This document shows positions 25,068 to 34,300 of a stretch of 64,000 nucleotides of DNA, one piece after another (the stretch's first letter is position 1; every line of letters begins with the position of its first letter). The stretch spans positions 1-64,000 of the forward strand of contig JASMMA010000001.1 of assembly GCA_030748415.1 (NCBI GenBank), read 5' to 3'. Under the pieces are notes generated by a model. It did not search any database and was not told the DNA's origin. It was given only the letters and a program-made list of their open reading frames with translations. The stretch is from Planctomycetota bacterium. Lineage in GTDB: Bacteria; Planctomycetota; UBA1135. A program made the position numbers and the translations under genes.

Positions 25068-27484
25068 ACCCTTCGCCCAATCTGCCCCTACCAAAAGGGT
25101 TTCGCCGAATTCGTCGCTTAGGGGGCTCTGCCCTCAGTGAAGTCCATTTGGTGAAGGATGGCGATGGTGAACCATTCGCTCTAAAAATCCTGCTTCCAAG
25201 TGTTGCTCGAGATTCAAGAATCTTAGAACGCTGGAAGCGCGAAGCAATCCTGCTCTCTGAGATTCATCACCCCAATTTGGTTCGCTCTCACGGTTCATTG
25301 GAAATTGAAGGGCGCCCGGCTTTGCTTTTGGAATACATCGAAGGCCCCAATCTGCGAGACCGTTTGCGGGTAGGTTCCTTGGAGTGGGAACAAACGGCAC
25401 GAATTGGGGTTCAGATATCTCGCGCACTTGAAGCTCTCCACAAGCATGGCGCCATTCACCGGGATGTTAAACCTCATAACATTCTTCTGCACCCTAGGCG
25501 AGGTGCCGTATTAGCTGACTTGGGGCTCGTTCGTCGCCAGGAGGACCCAGAACTTACTGCCCCCGGCGCACCTTTGGGGTCACCGGCGTATATGAGCCCC
25601 GAACAAGTCCAGGACCCAAGTTCCATTGGACCTTCCGCCGATGTTTATTCCCTAGCCGCAAGCTTGCACCACTGCTTGTGTGGTGAACCTCCTTTTATTG
25701 GGAAGGGAGTTGCTGAAGTATTACACCGGGTGGTGCACGAAGCACCTTCGAAACTACCGGAAGAAGTTCCAGAACCTTTCCGCAAAGTCATGAGTTTGGC
25801 AATGGCAAAGGACCCAGAGACTCGGTATCCCCGTGCGATTGATTTTCGAAATGACCTATCAAGAGTATTAACAGGGTTTGCGCCCAAGCTGATTACTCAT
25901 ATTCGGCGTCGTGCACAGTTAAGGGCTTTCCTCGGTGTATGTGCGGCTTCGGTTTTGGCCTTCCTCGGGTGGACATTTTGGCCAAAAGTCAACCCCGAAT
26001 CCCAGCGAGCGATAGATGTTACGGAGCTTGTTTCAGCGAAAACTTCCACCGATCCCGCAACGAACCCAACGACACCTGTTGCCTCTCCACCCCTGGCAGA
26101 CTGGGAGGAGTGGGCGTCTCCTTTTCGAACTCGGTTTACGAGGAGTTTGGCCCATCAAGAGCTTCGCGAGGCTTGGGCAACGGTTCTTGAATTAAAGAAC
26201 GCTCCAATTCCTGTTCACGCAGACGAGCCTTTTCTTTCGGCTCGAGATGCCATGATTGAACAGCTTGAAGAAACTTTGCTCTTGCGCGCAGAGGACATTG
26301 CCGTTCAGGCGGAGCATATTCTGGACCAAGAAAGGAAGTTATTCCGAGAGCATTTGAAGTACAGAGATTTTTTCCAACTCCCACCCCCAGATACTTGGAA
26401 GGAAAATGTTCAGAAACGATGGAAGGATGCCCTTCTTCCTGTTTCGGAGCTCCCCCTAAGCCCGGGTGGGGTTTCACTCGAGCGACTATTGATTGCATCT
26501 ACGGCCTCGCTGGAAAAGGAATGGAACCAGAGAGCGACCCGAATTGTCGAATCCCGATTACCAGAGTTTCGGCTTCAAATGCACAAGCTCATTCGCGAAA
26601 AGAAATGGAATGATGCGTGGCGAATGTGGGGAGATTTCCATCCCCGGTTTCTTGTTGTTTCAAGCATTGCCCGAAGAGAGAACAAAAGGATGCAAGAACT
26701 CCAGTCTCTTTCTTCCCAAGATATCTATGAGACTCCCTTATGGAAATTAGACCTAAATTTTGAGGGCGAACCCGGAAAACGCGAGTGGTTGTTTGCCCAT
26801 TTGCTTTGGAGTCGGCAAGAAGATGGTACAGCTCTTTCGCATATGCGAGCTGCAGTGGCAAGTGGGCTTGCCGGTGATTGGGCACCCAGTGAATGGCTTT
26901 TGGAATGGTCGATTCCCCGTGGAGAAACCGCTCCTAATCTCGATTCCGAAGAGAAACTTCCTCCCCAAGAAGTTCCTGAAGAGGAGATTAGGCCGGTGGA
27001 ACAAGACTCTCTTGGGGAAATGATTGCACGCTGGCAAGAGGCTGATCCTTCTATTGAGTTTCAGCGTTCGGGGCAAACAGCCACCTTTTCTTGGAAGAAC
27101 CCTAACTGGGTTGGCACATGGAGCCGTTCCCTTCCTTGGAACTCGGTTTGGTGGGAGGTAGAAGCATGGGGTATTGAGTGGTCCCTCGGCCTCAAAGAAA
27201 GAATCCCCGCCTTTGTTCATGTTTTTGGAGTTGCAGACTTGGAAAAAACATCTGAGGTGGCATTGCCCAACTTACGCGTCGGCGAGAAGGCGAACCCGGG
27301 CCTGGGGATTGTTCAAGGAATAGCTCAATCCCTAGTTTGGGAAGGGGGCTTCCTTCGCTTGGATGGCCTTCAAGTAGCTAAGGTCGATTTCCCCACAGGT
27401 GGTCGGCGTTTGAAACTGAAAGCTTCTGCGCAACCTTCTTTCAGTCTTTCGAATATCTGGATTCGGGTTCGATACTCGCGTTAA
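25064..27484 (+). CDS. Membrane Ser/Thr protein kinase
   Basis: 806 aa from a GTG overlapping the previous stop. The Hanks-type kinase domain covers about residues 12-272: glycine-rich loop LGGSALSEVHLV, ATP Lys in FALKIL, catalytic loop HRDVKPHNILL, DLG in place of DFG (LADLGLVRR), and GSPAYMSPEQVQ. A membrane segment at about 288-308 (FLGVCAASVLAFLGWTFW) leads to a 490-residue outer part that I do not recognise: helical, then Trp-rich beta strands near the end (WVGTWSRSLPWNSVWW). The outer part could sense an envelope signal. The stop codon shares TTAA with the convergent transporter gene. Confidence 0.9.
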   Translation: MNPSPNLPLPKGFRRIRRLGGSALSEVHLVKDGDGEPFALKILLPSVARDSRILERWKREAILLSEIHHPNLVRSHGSLEIEGRPALLLEYIEGPNLRDRLRVGSLEWEQTARIGVQISRALEALHKHGAIHRDVKPHNILLHPRRGAVLADLGLVRRQEDPELTAPGAPLGSPAYMSPEQVQDPSSIGPSADVYSLAASLHHCLCGEPPFIGKGVAEVLHRVVHEAPSKLPEEVPEPFRKVMSLAMAKDPETRYPRAIDFRNDLSRVLTGFAPKLITHIRRRAQLRAFLGVCAASVLAFLGWTFWPKVNPESQRAIDVTELVSAKTSTDPATNPTTPVASPPLADWEEWASPFRTRFTRSLAHQELREAWATVLELKNAPIPVHADEPFLSARDAMIEQLEETLLLRAEDIAVQAEHILDQERKLFREHLKYRDFFQLPPPDTWKENVQKRWKDALLPVSELPLSPGGVSLERLLIASTASLEKEWNQRATRIVESRLPEFRLQMHKLIREKKWNDAWRMWGDFHPRFLVVSSIARRENKRMQELQSLSSQDIYETPLWKLDLNFEGEPGKREWLFAHLLWSRQEDGTALSHMRAAVASGLAGDWAPSEWLLEWSIPRGETAPNLDSEEKLPPQEVPEEEIRPVEQDSLGEMIARWQEADPSIEFQRSGQTATFSWKNPNWVGTWSRSLPWNSVWWEVEAWGIEWSLGLKERIPAFVHVFGVADLEKTSEVALPNLRVGEKANPGLGIVQGIAQSLVWEGGFLRLDGLQVAKVDFPTGGRRLKLKASAQPSFSLSNIWIRVRYSR

Positions 27485-28695
27485 ACGAGATTCATTCGAG
27501 CCATCGGCCGAACGAAGCGAAGGAACAGGGCGGTAATCGCCATGATGCCTGCCATCACAGGAAAGGTCTCCATTCCCCGTAAGCCTATTCCGCTGAGCCC
27601 TTCTTTGACTAAGCTTGCACCCACAATAAAAATCCAGTCCATCATTTGGCTGGCGCCTTGAATGCGGCCCTTTTCAGTGGGAGCTGGTAAAGATTGGAGA
27701 ATGGCCTTCAGGGGAATGAGGTAGAAGCCCATAAAGAAGTTGGAAGCAAGACATCCCACCCAAACAACCCAAGGGTTGTGAGGCCCCCAGTAAACGAAAC
27801 AGTAACCCACTGCCATGGCTGCGGCGCCTCGGGTGACGAAACTTGGGCGTGGTCGGTGCCGACTTAAGCGACCTGCACAGAGGCTGCCCAAACCCACGGA
27901 GATAGAAAGGGATGCAAGACCGGCAGTCCAAAGGCCTTCGCTGATATGAGAGAATCCTGTTCCCACTTCATTCCATGCGAACAGGCCGAGCCCACCCACC
28001 AACCAAAAGATTCCATGGCCAAAAATGGCTGGAAGTAAACCGGCAGTTTTCGAAGCTAGTCGAAGCCCTACTCTCAGACGAGTTAGGGGATTGAAATGAA
28101 GACAGCGCTTAGGGTCTGCGGCGGGTGGGGGTTCAATTCCGTGTGCAACCCAAACGCCAATCAGCGCAATCACGGTGAAGAGAAGGCCCGCGACCCATAG
28201 ATGTTCGCTCAATCCCATTTTGAGGAAGCCAGCGGAGCCTGTTCCCAAAAGAATTCCCACCATGACGGAAGCTTGAAGGAATCCGTTTGCATCAGATAGT
28301 TTTTTATCCGAAACTAACTCTGGAACAATTCCGTATTTGGCCGGACCAAGGAAAGCACTCTGCATTCCCATAAGAAACAGCGCCACTAGACCGAGTACCA
28401 AATCTCCTCGCCATAAAGAAAAAGTCGCAAGGGCCATCACTCCGGCTTCAACCCACTTTGTGTATAGAAGTAGATTCCTCTTGGATGTTCGGTCTGCTAA
28501 GTCGCCAGCAAATACTGCAAATAAAAGAAAAGGAAGTGCAAAAACCAAACCTGCGCGGGCTTGCGGGTCTCCTGTCATGCTCTCGTTCGCCAAGGCAAGG
28601 AGGAGGACCGTTTGTTTGAAAGCATTGTCATTGAAAACAGTCAGGAACTGAGTAATGACTAATAAGCGAAACGAACGCGGAAATGAATTAGGCAT
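27481..28695 (-). CDS. MFS transporter, LplT-like lysophospholipid carrier
   Basis: 404 aa with about 12 hydrophobic segments. FLTVFNDNAFKQTVLL at the N-terminus and SAFLGPAKYGIVPELV after helix 4 are typical of LplT and of the MFS half of LplT-Aas fusions, which flip lysophosphatidylethanolamine inward for re-acylation. It shares its operon with psd, which makes phosphatidylethanolamine, and that supports a phospholipid role. No acyltransferase gene is beside it. Start overlaps the preceding gene by eight bases; the stop codon overlaps the convergent kinase stop within TTAA. Confidence 0.77.
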   Translation of the reverse strand: MPNSFPRSFRLLVITQFLTVFNDNAFKQTVLLLALANESMTGDPQARAGLVFALPFLLFAVFAGDLADRTSKRNLLLYTKWVEAGVMALATFSLWRGDLVLGLVALFLMGMQSAFLGPAKYGIVPELVSDKKLSDANGFLQASVMVGILLGTGSAGFLKMGLSEHLWVAGLLFTVIALIGVWVAHGIEPPPAADPKRCLHFNPLTRLRVGLRLASKTAGLLPAIFGHGIFWLVGGLGLFAWNEVGTGFSHISEGLWTAGLASLSISVGLGSLCAGRLSRHRPRPSFVTRGAAAMAVGYCFVYWGPHNPWVVWVGCLASNFFMGFYLIPLKAILQSLPAPTEKGRIQGASQMMDWIFIVGASLVKEGLSGIGLRGMETFPVMAGIMAITALFLRFVRPMARMNLV

Positions 28696-29296
28696 TCTTG
28701 AGTTTTGAAATCCGAGCCAGAATTTCTGAACATGTTTCCGGCGGCCAGCTCAAAGAGTCGGCATCCGCGGTTAATCGGTTTTTACTAATGGATAGTCGGA
28801 GGCAAATACGAAAATGAGATTCCCATTGTTTCCAGCATCGGTCCGCAGCCAATAGAAGGACTGCAAGTCGTTCTCGGTGCTCGATAGGGAGAAGTGAGCG
28901 ATTCATGACTCTTCCGTAGGCGTGGTCTCGAACCCAAGCGGCGAGAGTGGAATCTAATTGGTCTAAAAAAGGAAGAACGAAATCAGCGTCGTTTCCATAA
29001 AGTTCACGGAAAAAGGATTCGCCTGTGTCCCGGCAGGCTGGGTGATGAGGGATTTCGGTTTTTCCCTTTCCCTTCAAAATAGGTTCAAGCGCTGAAAGTG
29101 CACGAACCATGGAGGGGAAGCCGCGGAAGAGGTGCATAAAACGCAAAACTTCACGGACATGTTCGGGGGATGACAGCTGGGCAAGCTCCTTTCCTGCTCT
29201 CAAGGTATCTTCTTCCAAGCCGGCATCAGCTGCCGCACAAAGTTTGGCGCATGCGGCGAATTGATTCTCCGAGATTGATGGGGGGGATGTACTCAT
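28688..29296 (-). CDS. Carboxymuconolactone decarboxylase (CMD)-family protein
   Basis: 202 aa from the ATG at 29296, which overlaps the psd stop (ATGA). The all-helical protein shows the two-repeat CMD layout: VREVLRFMHLFRGFPSMVRAL in the first repeat (here EVLRFMHLFRGFPSMVRAL) and GESFFRELYGND, AWVRDHAYGRVMNRS, HRERLAVLLLAADR in the second. The CxxC pair of AhpD-type members is absent, so peroxidase activity is unlikely. The reaction cannot be named; the link to psd and the LplT-like gene is positional only. Confidence 0.68.
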   Translation of the reverse strand: MSTSPPSISENQFAACAKLCAAADAGLEEDTLRAGKELAQLSSPEHVREVLRFMHLFRGFPSMVRALSALEPILKGKGKTEIPHHPACRDTGESFFRELYGNDADFVLPFLDQLDSTLAAWVRDHAYGRVMNRSLLPIEHRERLAVLLLAADRCWKQWESHFRICLRLSISKNRLTADADSLSWPPETCSEILARISKLKNA

Positions 29297-30186
29297 TCCT
29301 TCGCCATGAGGAGGGTCGAGCGGGCGAGGCAGGAATCGCCTAAGTTGAGTTGGCACTTCAGATGGGGTGGTGCAAAGACCACGACAGTCGAGCCGAATTC
29401 AAAGCGCCCAAGTTCATCGCCGGCAGAGAGAGTGTGAGCAGGATGGTATGTTCGGGAGCCGGGAGCAAGAGGCGAAAGGCCCAGTGTTTTGTCAAAGCAG
29501 AACCGCATTTGCCCTACATTGAGTGCGCCCACGAAAAGCAAGCCAATCCATTGGTCCTCGGAGTCTCGGCAATGGAGAAGGATTCGTCGATTTTTGCTGA
29601 GGACTCTCATTCGCCGGCGAACAAGGCTCGGATCCACAGGTAGAAGGTCGCCTGGACAGGTCACTGCACTTTCGATGCGCAGGTCGCAGGGGGCGTGATA
29701 GCGGTGATAGTCGCGTGGGGCCAAATAGATTTGAAGGGCCTGATAGCCCTGGAGCTTTGAAAAATCCACTCCGGGTAGCATCTCAGAAACGGAGTATGGG
29801 GTCCCCTTCATGAGGAAAGTGCCTTCGGAGCAAAGGGCGACCCGCTCGACGAGGATTCCATCTGATGGGGAAAGCCAGCCAGGGGTTTCTGGAATAGGTC
29901 GGCACCCTTTTGGGAGAGGGCGGGTGAATAAATCTAGAAAAGTGGAAAAAGTCCGAAGGTCCTCAGGGAGGGTTTTGGGGTCCACGCCGAGGCGCTTTCC
30001 GATAGATTTCCATAAGGGGCGTCGGAGGGGCTTAGGGATAGTAAGGCGAGCCAAGCCCCCAGCAAGGGAGGACATGAGCTTCCGAGGAAAGCCCGGCAAG
30101 GTGCAGATGAAGCGGGGGTCAGGCACGGTTAGAAACTCAGCATAGGCCTCCCAAAGAGGGTGAAAAAGCAGGGCTATACTCTCCAC
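29293..30186 (-). CDS. psd: Phosphatidylserine decarboxylase proenzyme
   Basis: 297 aa. The self-cleaving site is FEFGSTVVVF: GST with Ser becoming the pyruvoyl group; Phe replaces the more usual Leu of LGST. Partners for cleavage are Asp in SPSDGILV and His in PRDYHRYHAP. Processing would give a large beta chain and a short alpha chain of about 40 residues. It turns phosphatidylserine into phosphatidylethanolamine at the inner membrane. The start is a GTG that lies only nine bases from the divergent glmU ATG; a start further inside cannot be excluded. It leads an operon with a CMD protein and an LplT-like carrier. Confidence 0.88.
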   Translation of the reverse strand: MESIALLFHPLWEAYAEFLTVPDPRFICTLPGFPRKLMSSLAGGLARLTIPKPLRRPLWKSIGKRLGVDPKTLPEDLRTFSTFLDLFTRPLPKGCRPIPETPGWLSPSDGILVERVALCSEGTFLMKGTPYSVSEMLPGVDFSKLQGYQALQIYLAPRDYHRYHAPCDLRIESAVTCPGDLLPVDPSLVRRRMRVLSKNRRILLHCRDSEDQWIGLLFVGALNVGQMRFCFDKTLGLSPLAPGSRTYHPAHTLSAGDELGRFEFGSTVVVFAPPHLKCQLNLGDSCLARSTLLMAKE

Positions 30187-30195
30187 GGAAAAACC

Positions 30196-31458
30196 ATGTC
30201 TTCCTCTGAGCTACATGTCCTCGTTTTGGCCGGCGGTGAGTCCACTCGAATCCGTACAGGTCGCCCTAAGGCCCTCCTTGACCTTTGTGGCCGCCCACTC
30301 CTTGAATGGGTTCTCTCGGCGGCTGAAGAAGTCGCCTCCGGTTCCCGCATCCTTCTCCTTGGGCCCACTCATCAGGAGTCTATTGAAACTTGGCTCGATG
30401 GGTCACCCTGCGAGAATTGGAAGGTTGCGATTCAACCCGAAGCAAATGGAACCGGAGATGCTGTCCGATGCGCTTTGGAGCACCTTCCAGAAACGGGCCG
30501 CCTTCTCATTCTTTGCGGAGACACACCTTCCCTTCAACCGGAAACTCTCGCCTTTCTTGCGGAACAAGAAAATGGGGCCATGCTTTCCTCCATTGTGGAA
30601 GACCCATCTGGATATGGCCGATTAGCGCGAGATAAAGAAGGCAACCTGATTGGGATTGTGGAAGAAGCGGACTGCGATGAAGAAACTCTTGCAGTTCAGG
30701 AGATTAATGCCGGTGTCTATGTCTTGGATCTTTCTGCTCTGCGGAAAGCAATTGCAAACCTAGACACAGACAATGCCCAGGGAGAGTTTTATCTGACCGA
30801 TGCCGCACTTTCGGTGCTGAGCGAAACGGATGGTGCTGTTGTAACCATTGAAGGTGAGGATGAAATCCTTGGCGTGAATACTCTTGTGGACCACGCGCGC
30901 GCTGCCCGCATTTTGCGAGAGTGGATTCTTGGCGAACACATGCTTTCGGGCGTTCAAGTAGATGATCCCGCTTCCACTTTTATTGAGCATGGCGTTGAAA
31001 TCGCCCCAGGAGCGCGCATTTTGCCATTTACGGTCATTCGCAAAGGTTGCAAGGTGGGTGCGGATTGCTCCATTGGCCCCTTTGCTCACCTGCGCGGCGC
31101 CACTCAAATGGCGGACAAGTCCGAGCTTGGCAATTTTGTTGAAGCAAAAAATGCTCAGATGGGTGAAGGGGCAAAGGCCAAGCATCTCACCTATCTTGGT
31201 GACACCACCGTTGGTTCACGAGCAAATATTGGCTGTGGAACGATAACCGCAAATTACGACGGTACAGCAAAGCATCGCACTGAAATCGGTTCCCGTGCAT
31301 TTATTGGTTCCGGGACTGTTTTGGTTGCCCCCGTCAAAGTTGGTGATGGCGCAACGACTGGTGCTGGGGCTGTCGTTCTTAGCAATCGCGATGTTCCCGA
31401 TGGCGAAGTGGTCATCGGCATTCCTGCAAAATCTCTTGGCAAATCAACCAAAGCCTGA
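30196..31458 (+). CDS. glmU: Bifunctional GlmU (uridyltransferase/acetyltransferase)
   Basis: 420 aa from the ATG at 30196; a GTG at 30160 would overlap psd. The N-terminal nucleotidyltransferase has VLVLAGGESTRI, PKALLDLCGRPLLEW and LCGDTPSL. The C-terminal left-handed beta helix (from about 240) has ARILPFTVIRKG, NFVEAKNAQMG, HLTYLGDTTVG and NIGCGTITANYDG with the acetyltransferase His. It makes UDP-GlcNAc, the shared precursor for peptidoglycan and lipid A, which is used again by lpxA and lpxC 9 kb downstream. A TATACT box at 30175-30180 may belong to its promoter. prs follows after one base. Confidence 0.92.
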   Translation: MSSSELHVLVLAGGESTRIRTGRPKALLDLCGRPLLEWVLSAAEEVASGSRILLLGPTHQESIETWLDGSPCENWKVAIQPEANGTGDAVRCALEHLPETGRLLILCGDTPSLQPETLAFLAEQENGAMLSSIVEDPSGYGRLARDKEGNLIGIVEEADCDEETLAVQEINAGVYVLDLSALRKAIANLDTDNAQGEFYLTDAALSVLSETDGAVVTIEGEDEILGVNTLVDHARAARILREWILGEHMLSGVQVDDPASTFIEHGVEIAPGARILPFTVIRKGCKVGADCSIGPFAHLRGATQMADKSELGNFVEAKNAQMGEGAKAKHLTYLGDTTVGSRANIGCGTITANYDGTAKHRTEIGSRAFIGSGTVLVAPVKVGDGATTGAGAVVLSNRDVPDGEVVIGIPAKSLGKSTKA

Positions 31459-31459
31459 C

Positions 31460-32407
31460 ATGGTCATCACAGACGATCGTTTCAAAGTACTCACCGGCAC
31501 TGCTCACCCCGACCTTGCTCGGGAAATCTGCTCCCTTTTGGACATTCCACTAACCTCGGCCCATGTCGGTCGGTTTCCAGATGGTGAAATCGACATAAAA
31601 ATCAATGAGGATATGAGAGGAGGAGATGTATTCGTTGTCCAGCCAACTTCCCCTCCGGTAAACGATTCCATCATGGAGTTGATGTTCCTTGCGGACTGTT
31701 TGCGCCGCGCCAGCGCGGACCGCATTACAGCGGTCATTCCTTACTTCGGCTATGCCCGGAAAGATCGAAAAGACGAAGGGCGGGTTCCTATTTCCGCCAA
31801 AGTCATCGCGAACATGCTGGTTGGTTCGGGCGTGAGTCGCGTTTTGACCATCGATCTCCACGCCCAGCAGATTCAGGGCTTTTTTGACATCCCTGTGGAC
31901 CACTTGTGGGCGCGAACCGCTCTGGAGGCGGGCGCCCAAGACCTTGACGCTTCTCGCCTAGTGGTTTGTTCACCAGATGTGGGTGGTGTCAAGCTCTCTA
32001 GAGCCTGGGCACGCTCTCTGGATGTCCCCCTGGCAATCGTGGACAAGCGCCGGACAAGCGGCGAGACCGTTGTCATGGAGAATATCATTGGGGATGTCGA
32101 GGGAAAAGATGTCCTTTTGACCGATGACATGATTTCCACAGCCGGCACCATTACCGAGGCCGCCCGCATTTTGAAGGACAAAGGGGCGGAAAAGGTCTTT
32201 ATTGCGGCTACCCATGCCGTTTTCTGCGGGCCGGCAATCGAAAGGTTGAACAATTCTCCAGTGGAAGCAATCTATGTTTCTAATACAATACCCCTTCGTG
32301 GTGACCGCCCCGACCGCTTGAAAGTGGTATCTGTCGCCCCGTTACTGGCCCGGGCCATCTCCCGGATTCACCGAGAAGAATCGGTTAGTGCCCTGTTCGA
32401 AGACTGA
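31460..32407 (+). CDS. prs: Ribose-phosphate pyrophosphokinase
   Basis: 315 aa. Motifs of PRPP synthase: GRFPDGEIDIKI, DLHAQQIQGFF, the flexible loop with KRRTSGE, and the PRPP-binding loop LLTDDMISTAGTI. It makes PRPP from ribose 5-phosphate and ATP for nucleotides, His, Trp and NAD. The ATG at 31460 follows the glmU stop by one base; glmU-prs is a common bacterial pair. Family length is matched exactly. Confidence 0.95.
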   Translation: MVITDDRFKVLTGTAHPDLAREICSLLDIPLTSAHVGRFPDGEIDIKINEDMRGGDVFVVQPTSPPVNDSIMELMFLADCLRRASADRITAVIPYFGYARKDRKDEGRVPISAKVIANMLVGSGVSRVLTIDLHAQQIQGFFDIPVDHLWARTALEAGAQDLDASRLVVCSPDVGGVKLSRAWARSLDVPLAIVDKRRTSGETVVMENIIGDVEGKDVLLTDDMISTAGTITEAARILKDKGAEKVFIAATHAVFCGPAIERLNNSPVEAIYVSNTIPLRGDRPDRLKVVSVAPLLARAISRIHREESVSALFED

Positions 32408-32431
32408 ACAGAGCCCCAATTAGTAACTGTA

Positions 32432-33082
32432 ATGCACACCCTCGAGACCCAACCCCGTACCCAGTCTGGAACTCGCGTCGCTTTAAAAGAGCGGACTGCA
32501 GGCCGGACCCCTGCCACTCTTTCTGGAGATGGCCAAGACACCATCCACTTCACCTTAGACACCCATGCTTTTGAAGGCCTTATCCGCCACCATGAGAAAA
32601 TCATGGATTTGGATTTAGGAGATAAGAAACAACGCGTTTTGGTGAAGTCTGTTCAGTGGGATTACATGGGTGACATCATCCAGCATGTTGATTTCATTCG
32701 GCTCGTGAAGGGTGTTGCGATTGAGGTGACTGTGACCATTGAGTTCATCGGTCAACCCAAAGGCCTCCTCAAAGGTGAACTCACGAAGGTCATGCAGGAC
32801 CTAGAAATTCGCTGTATTCCATCCGCGGTTCCAGAAACGGTTTCTTTGAACATTACGGATCTGGATGTGGATGAGTCGATTACCGCTAGCGAAATCGAAC
32901 TCCCTGAGGGCGTTGAGCTTGCTTGCGAACCCGATGCTTTGGTTTGTGTCATTCATCCCCGCCGTGAAGAGCCAGAAGAAGATGAAGGTGCAGCTGAAGA
33001 CCTTGATGGCGAGGATGGAACTGAGCCAGAAGTCATTGGTAAGGGCAAATCTGATGAAGATCAGCCCGAAGCAGACGAATAG
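32432..33082 (+). CDS. rplY: 50S ribosomal protein L25 (CTC family) with acidic tail
   Basis: 216 aa. The N-terminal L25 domain binds 5S rRNA (TRVALKERTAGRTPATLSG is the recognisable start region); the TL5/CTC-type beta domain follows (VEVTVTIEF-like IEVTVTIEFIGQPKG). After about residue 175 the protein becomes a strongly acidic, disordered tail (for example EEPEEDEGAAEDLDGEDG). The glmU-prs-rplY-pth order is widely conserved. The acidic tail is shared in style with S6 and L9 downstream. Confidence 0.92.
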   Translation: MHTLETQPRTQSGTRVALKERTAGRTPATLSGDGQDTIHFTLDTHAFEGLIRHHEKIMDLDLGDKKQRVLVKSVQWDYMGDIIQHVDFIRLVKGVAIEVTVTIEFIGQPKGLLKGELTKVMQDLEIRCIPSAVPETVSLNITDLDVDESITASEIELPEGVELACEPDALVCVIHPRREEPEEDEGAAEDLDGEDGTEPEVIGKGKSDEDQPEADE

Positions 33083-33103
33083 CCAGTTTCGACTCGCTCC
33101 GGT

Positions 33104-33736
33104 ATGATTCCTGACCCTCCTCCGGGTGCCAGCCCCCAAAAGGCTGAATCCAAACTGGAGGGTCCTCGGCTCCTAGTTGGCTTGGGCAACCCCGGCAAAG
33201 AATATGTCGGCACTCGCCACAATGTCGGCTTTGCAGCCGTCGATCTTTTAGCTGAACGCCTTGGTGTTCAGTTTGATGTTCTCCTGAGTGGGGGAAAGCG
33301 GTTCGGCCGTTTTGCCCAGTCTTCGGATGGAAGGTTTGCCCTTCTTCAACCAACGACCTACATGAATCTCAGTGGGGCAGCAGTTTCTATAGCTTTAGAG
33401 TTGTTGGAAACTCAAGCTCATTCGCTCTTTGTCTTAACGGACGACTTTCACCTCCCAGTTGGCGCTCTGCGCATCCGGGCCGCCGGTAGTTCTGGTGGCC
33501 ACAATGGACTTCGTTCCATTGAGGAACATTTGGGTACTTCTGATTTTCCTCGCCTTCGAATGGGCGTTGGTGAGCCAGGAGAAGATTCGGTGGACTTTGT
33601 CCTTTCTCCCTTTCGTCGCGCAGAACAGCCAGTCATTCAGGAAACCTTGGAAATGGCATCCTTTGCGGCGGAAGACTGGGTTGGAGGTGCCTCTATTGAA
33701 GAGCTCTCGGCCCGATTCAACCGCCGCTCGCCATAG
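33104..33736 (+). CDS. pth: Peptidyl-tRNA hydrolase
   Basis: 210 aa; the conserved core begins at residue 21 (RLLVGLGNPGKEYVGTRHN with the catalytic His). PTTYMNLSG, LTDDFHLPVG with the catalytic Asp, GSSGGHNGLRSI and RLRMGVGEPG complete the signature. It frees peptides from tRNAs that drop off ribosomes. The first 20 residues are Pro-rich and not part of the family, so the true start may be internal. It lies 21 bases after rplY. Confidence 0.93.
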   Translation: MIPDPPPGASPQKAESKLEGPRLLVGLGNPGKEYVGTRHNVGFAAVDLLAERLGVQFDVLLSGGKRFGRFAQSSDGRFALLQPTTYMNLSGAAVSIALELLETQAHSLFVLTDDFHLPVGALRIRAAGSSGGHNGLRSIEEHLGTSDFPRLRMGVGEPGEDSVDFVLSPFRRAEQPVIQETLEMASFAAEDWVGGASIEELSARFNRRSP

Positions 33737-33778
33737 GCGGAGTCCATAACTGAAACCGGTGTGACCGGAAAGGCACTC

Positions 33779-34300
33779 ATGACATACGAAACACATACAT
33801 ACCAGGCCATGTTCCTGCTGGAGAACGATGAAGTTCGCCAAAAGGGATTCAATGCCGTGCGCGATGAAGTCCAAGCGACTCTCGAGAAGCACGGAGTTAC
33901 TGTGAAAGTTCTTCGCCTTTGGGGTGAGCAACAGCTCGCTTACAAAATCGGACAGCGAAGCCGCGCCACCTACTTGTTGGCTTGGTTGGAAGCTTCAGGC
34001 GAAGCCGTGAACTCGGCGAAAAAGGACTTCTATCTTGTCGGCTCTGTTTTCCGTTGCTTTTTCCTTCGTGAAGACGCAATTCCAGAAGATGAGCTTTCTC
34101 AGGGGATTTTGGATGTCGCCGATGGCGAATTGGTAATCCCAGAAGAAGTGGAAGAGATTGTAGAAGAGGAACCTTGGGAAGAGCCAGAAGAGGCTCAAGA
34201 GATTCAAGAGGAATCAAAGGAGCAAGCCGAAGAACCAACCGAAGAAAAGGCTGAAGAAAAGGCTGAAGAGCCTGTTGCCGCAACTGAGGAGGACAAGTGA
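33779..34300 (+). CDS. rpsF: 30S ribosomal protein S6 with long acidic tail
   Basis: 173 aa from the ATG at 33779, preceded by GGAAAGG at good spacing. Residues 1-100 are the S6 fold (TYQAMFLLEND, RLWGEQQLAYKIGQRSRATY, FLREDAIP). From about residue 115 to the end runs a Glu-rich low-complexity tail with short repeats (EEKAEEKAEEP). Many S6 proteins have short acidic tails that receive added glutamates, but about 60 residues is long. rpsF, rpsR and rplI overlap and form the standard S6-S18-L9 cluster. Confidence 0.94.
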   Translation: MTYETHTYQAMFLLENDEVRQKGFNAVRDEVQATLEKHGVTVKVLRLWGEQQLAYKIGQRSRATYLLAWLEASGEAVNSAKKDFYLVGSVFRCFFLREDAIPEDELSQGILDVADGELVIPEEVEEIVEEEPWEEPEEAQEIQEESKEQAEEPTEEKAEEKAEEPVAATEEDK

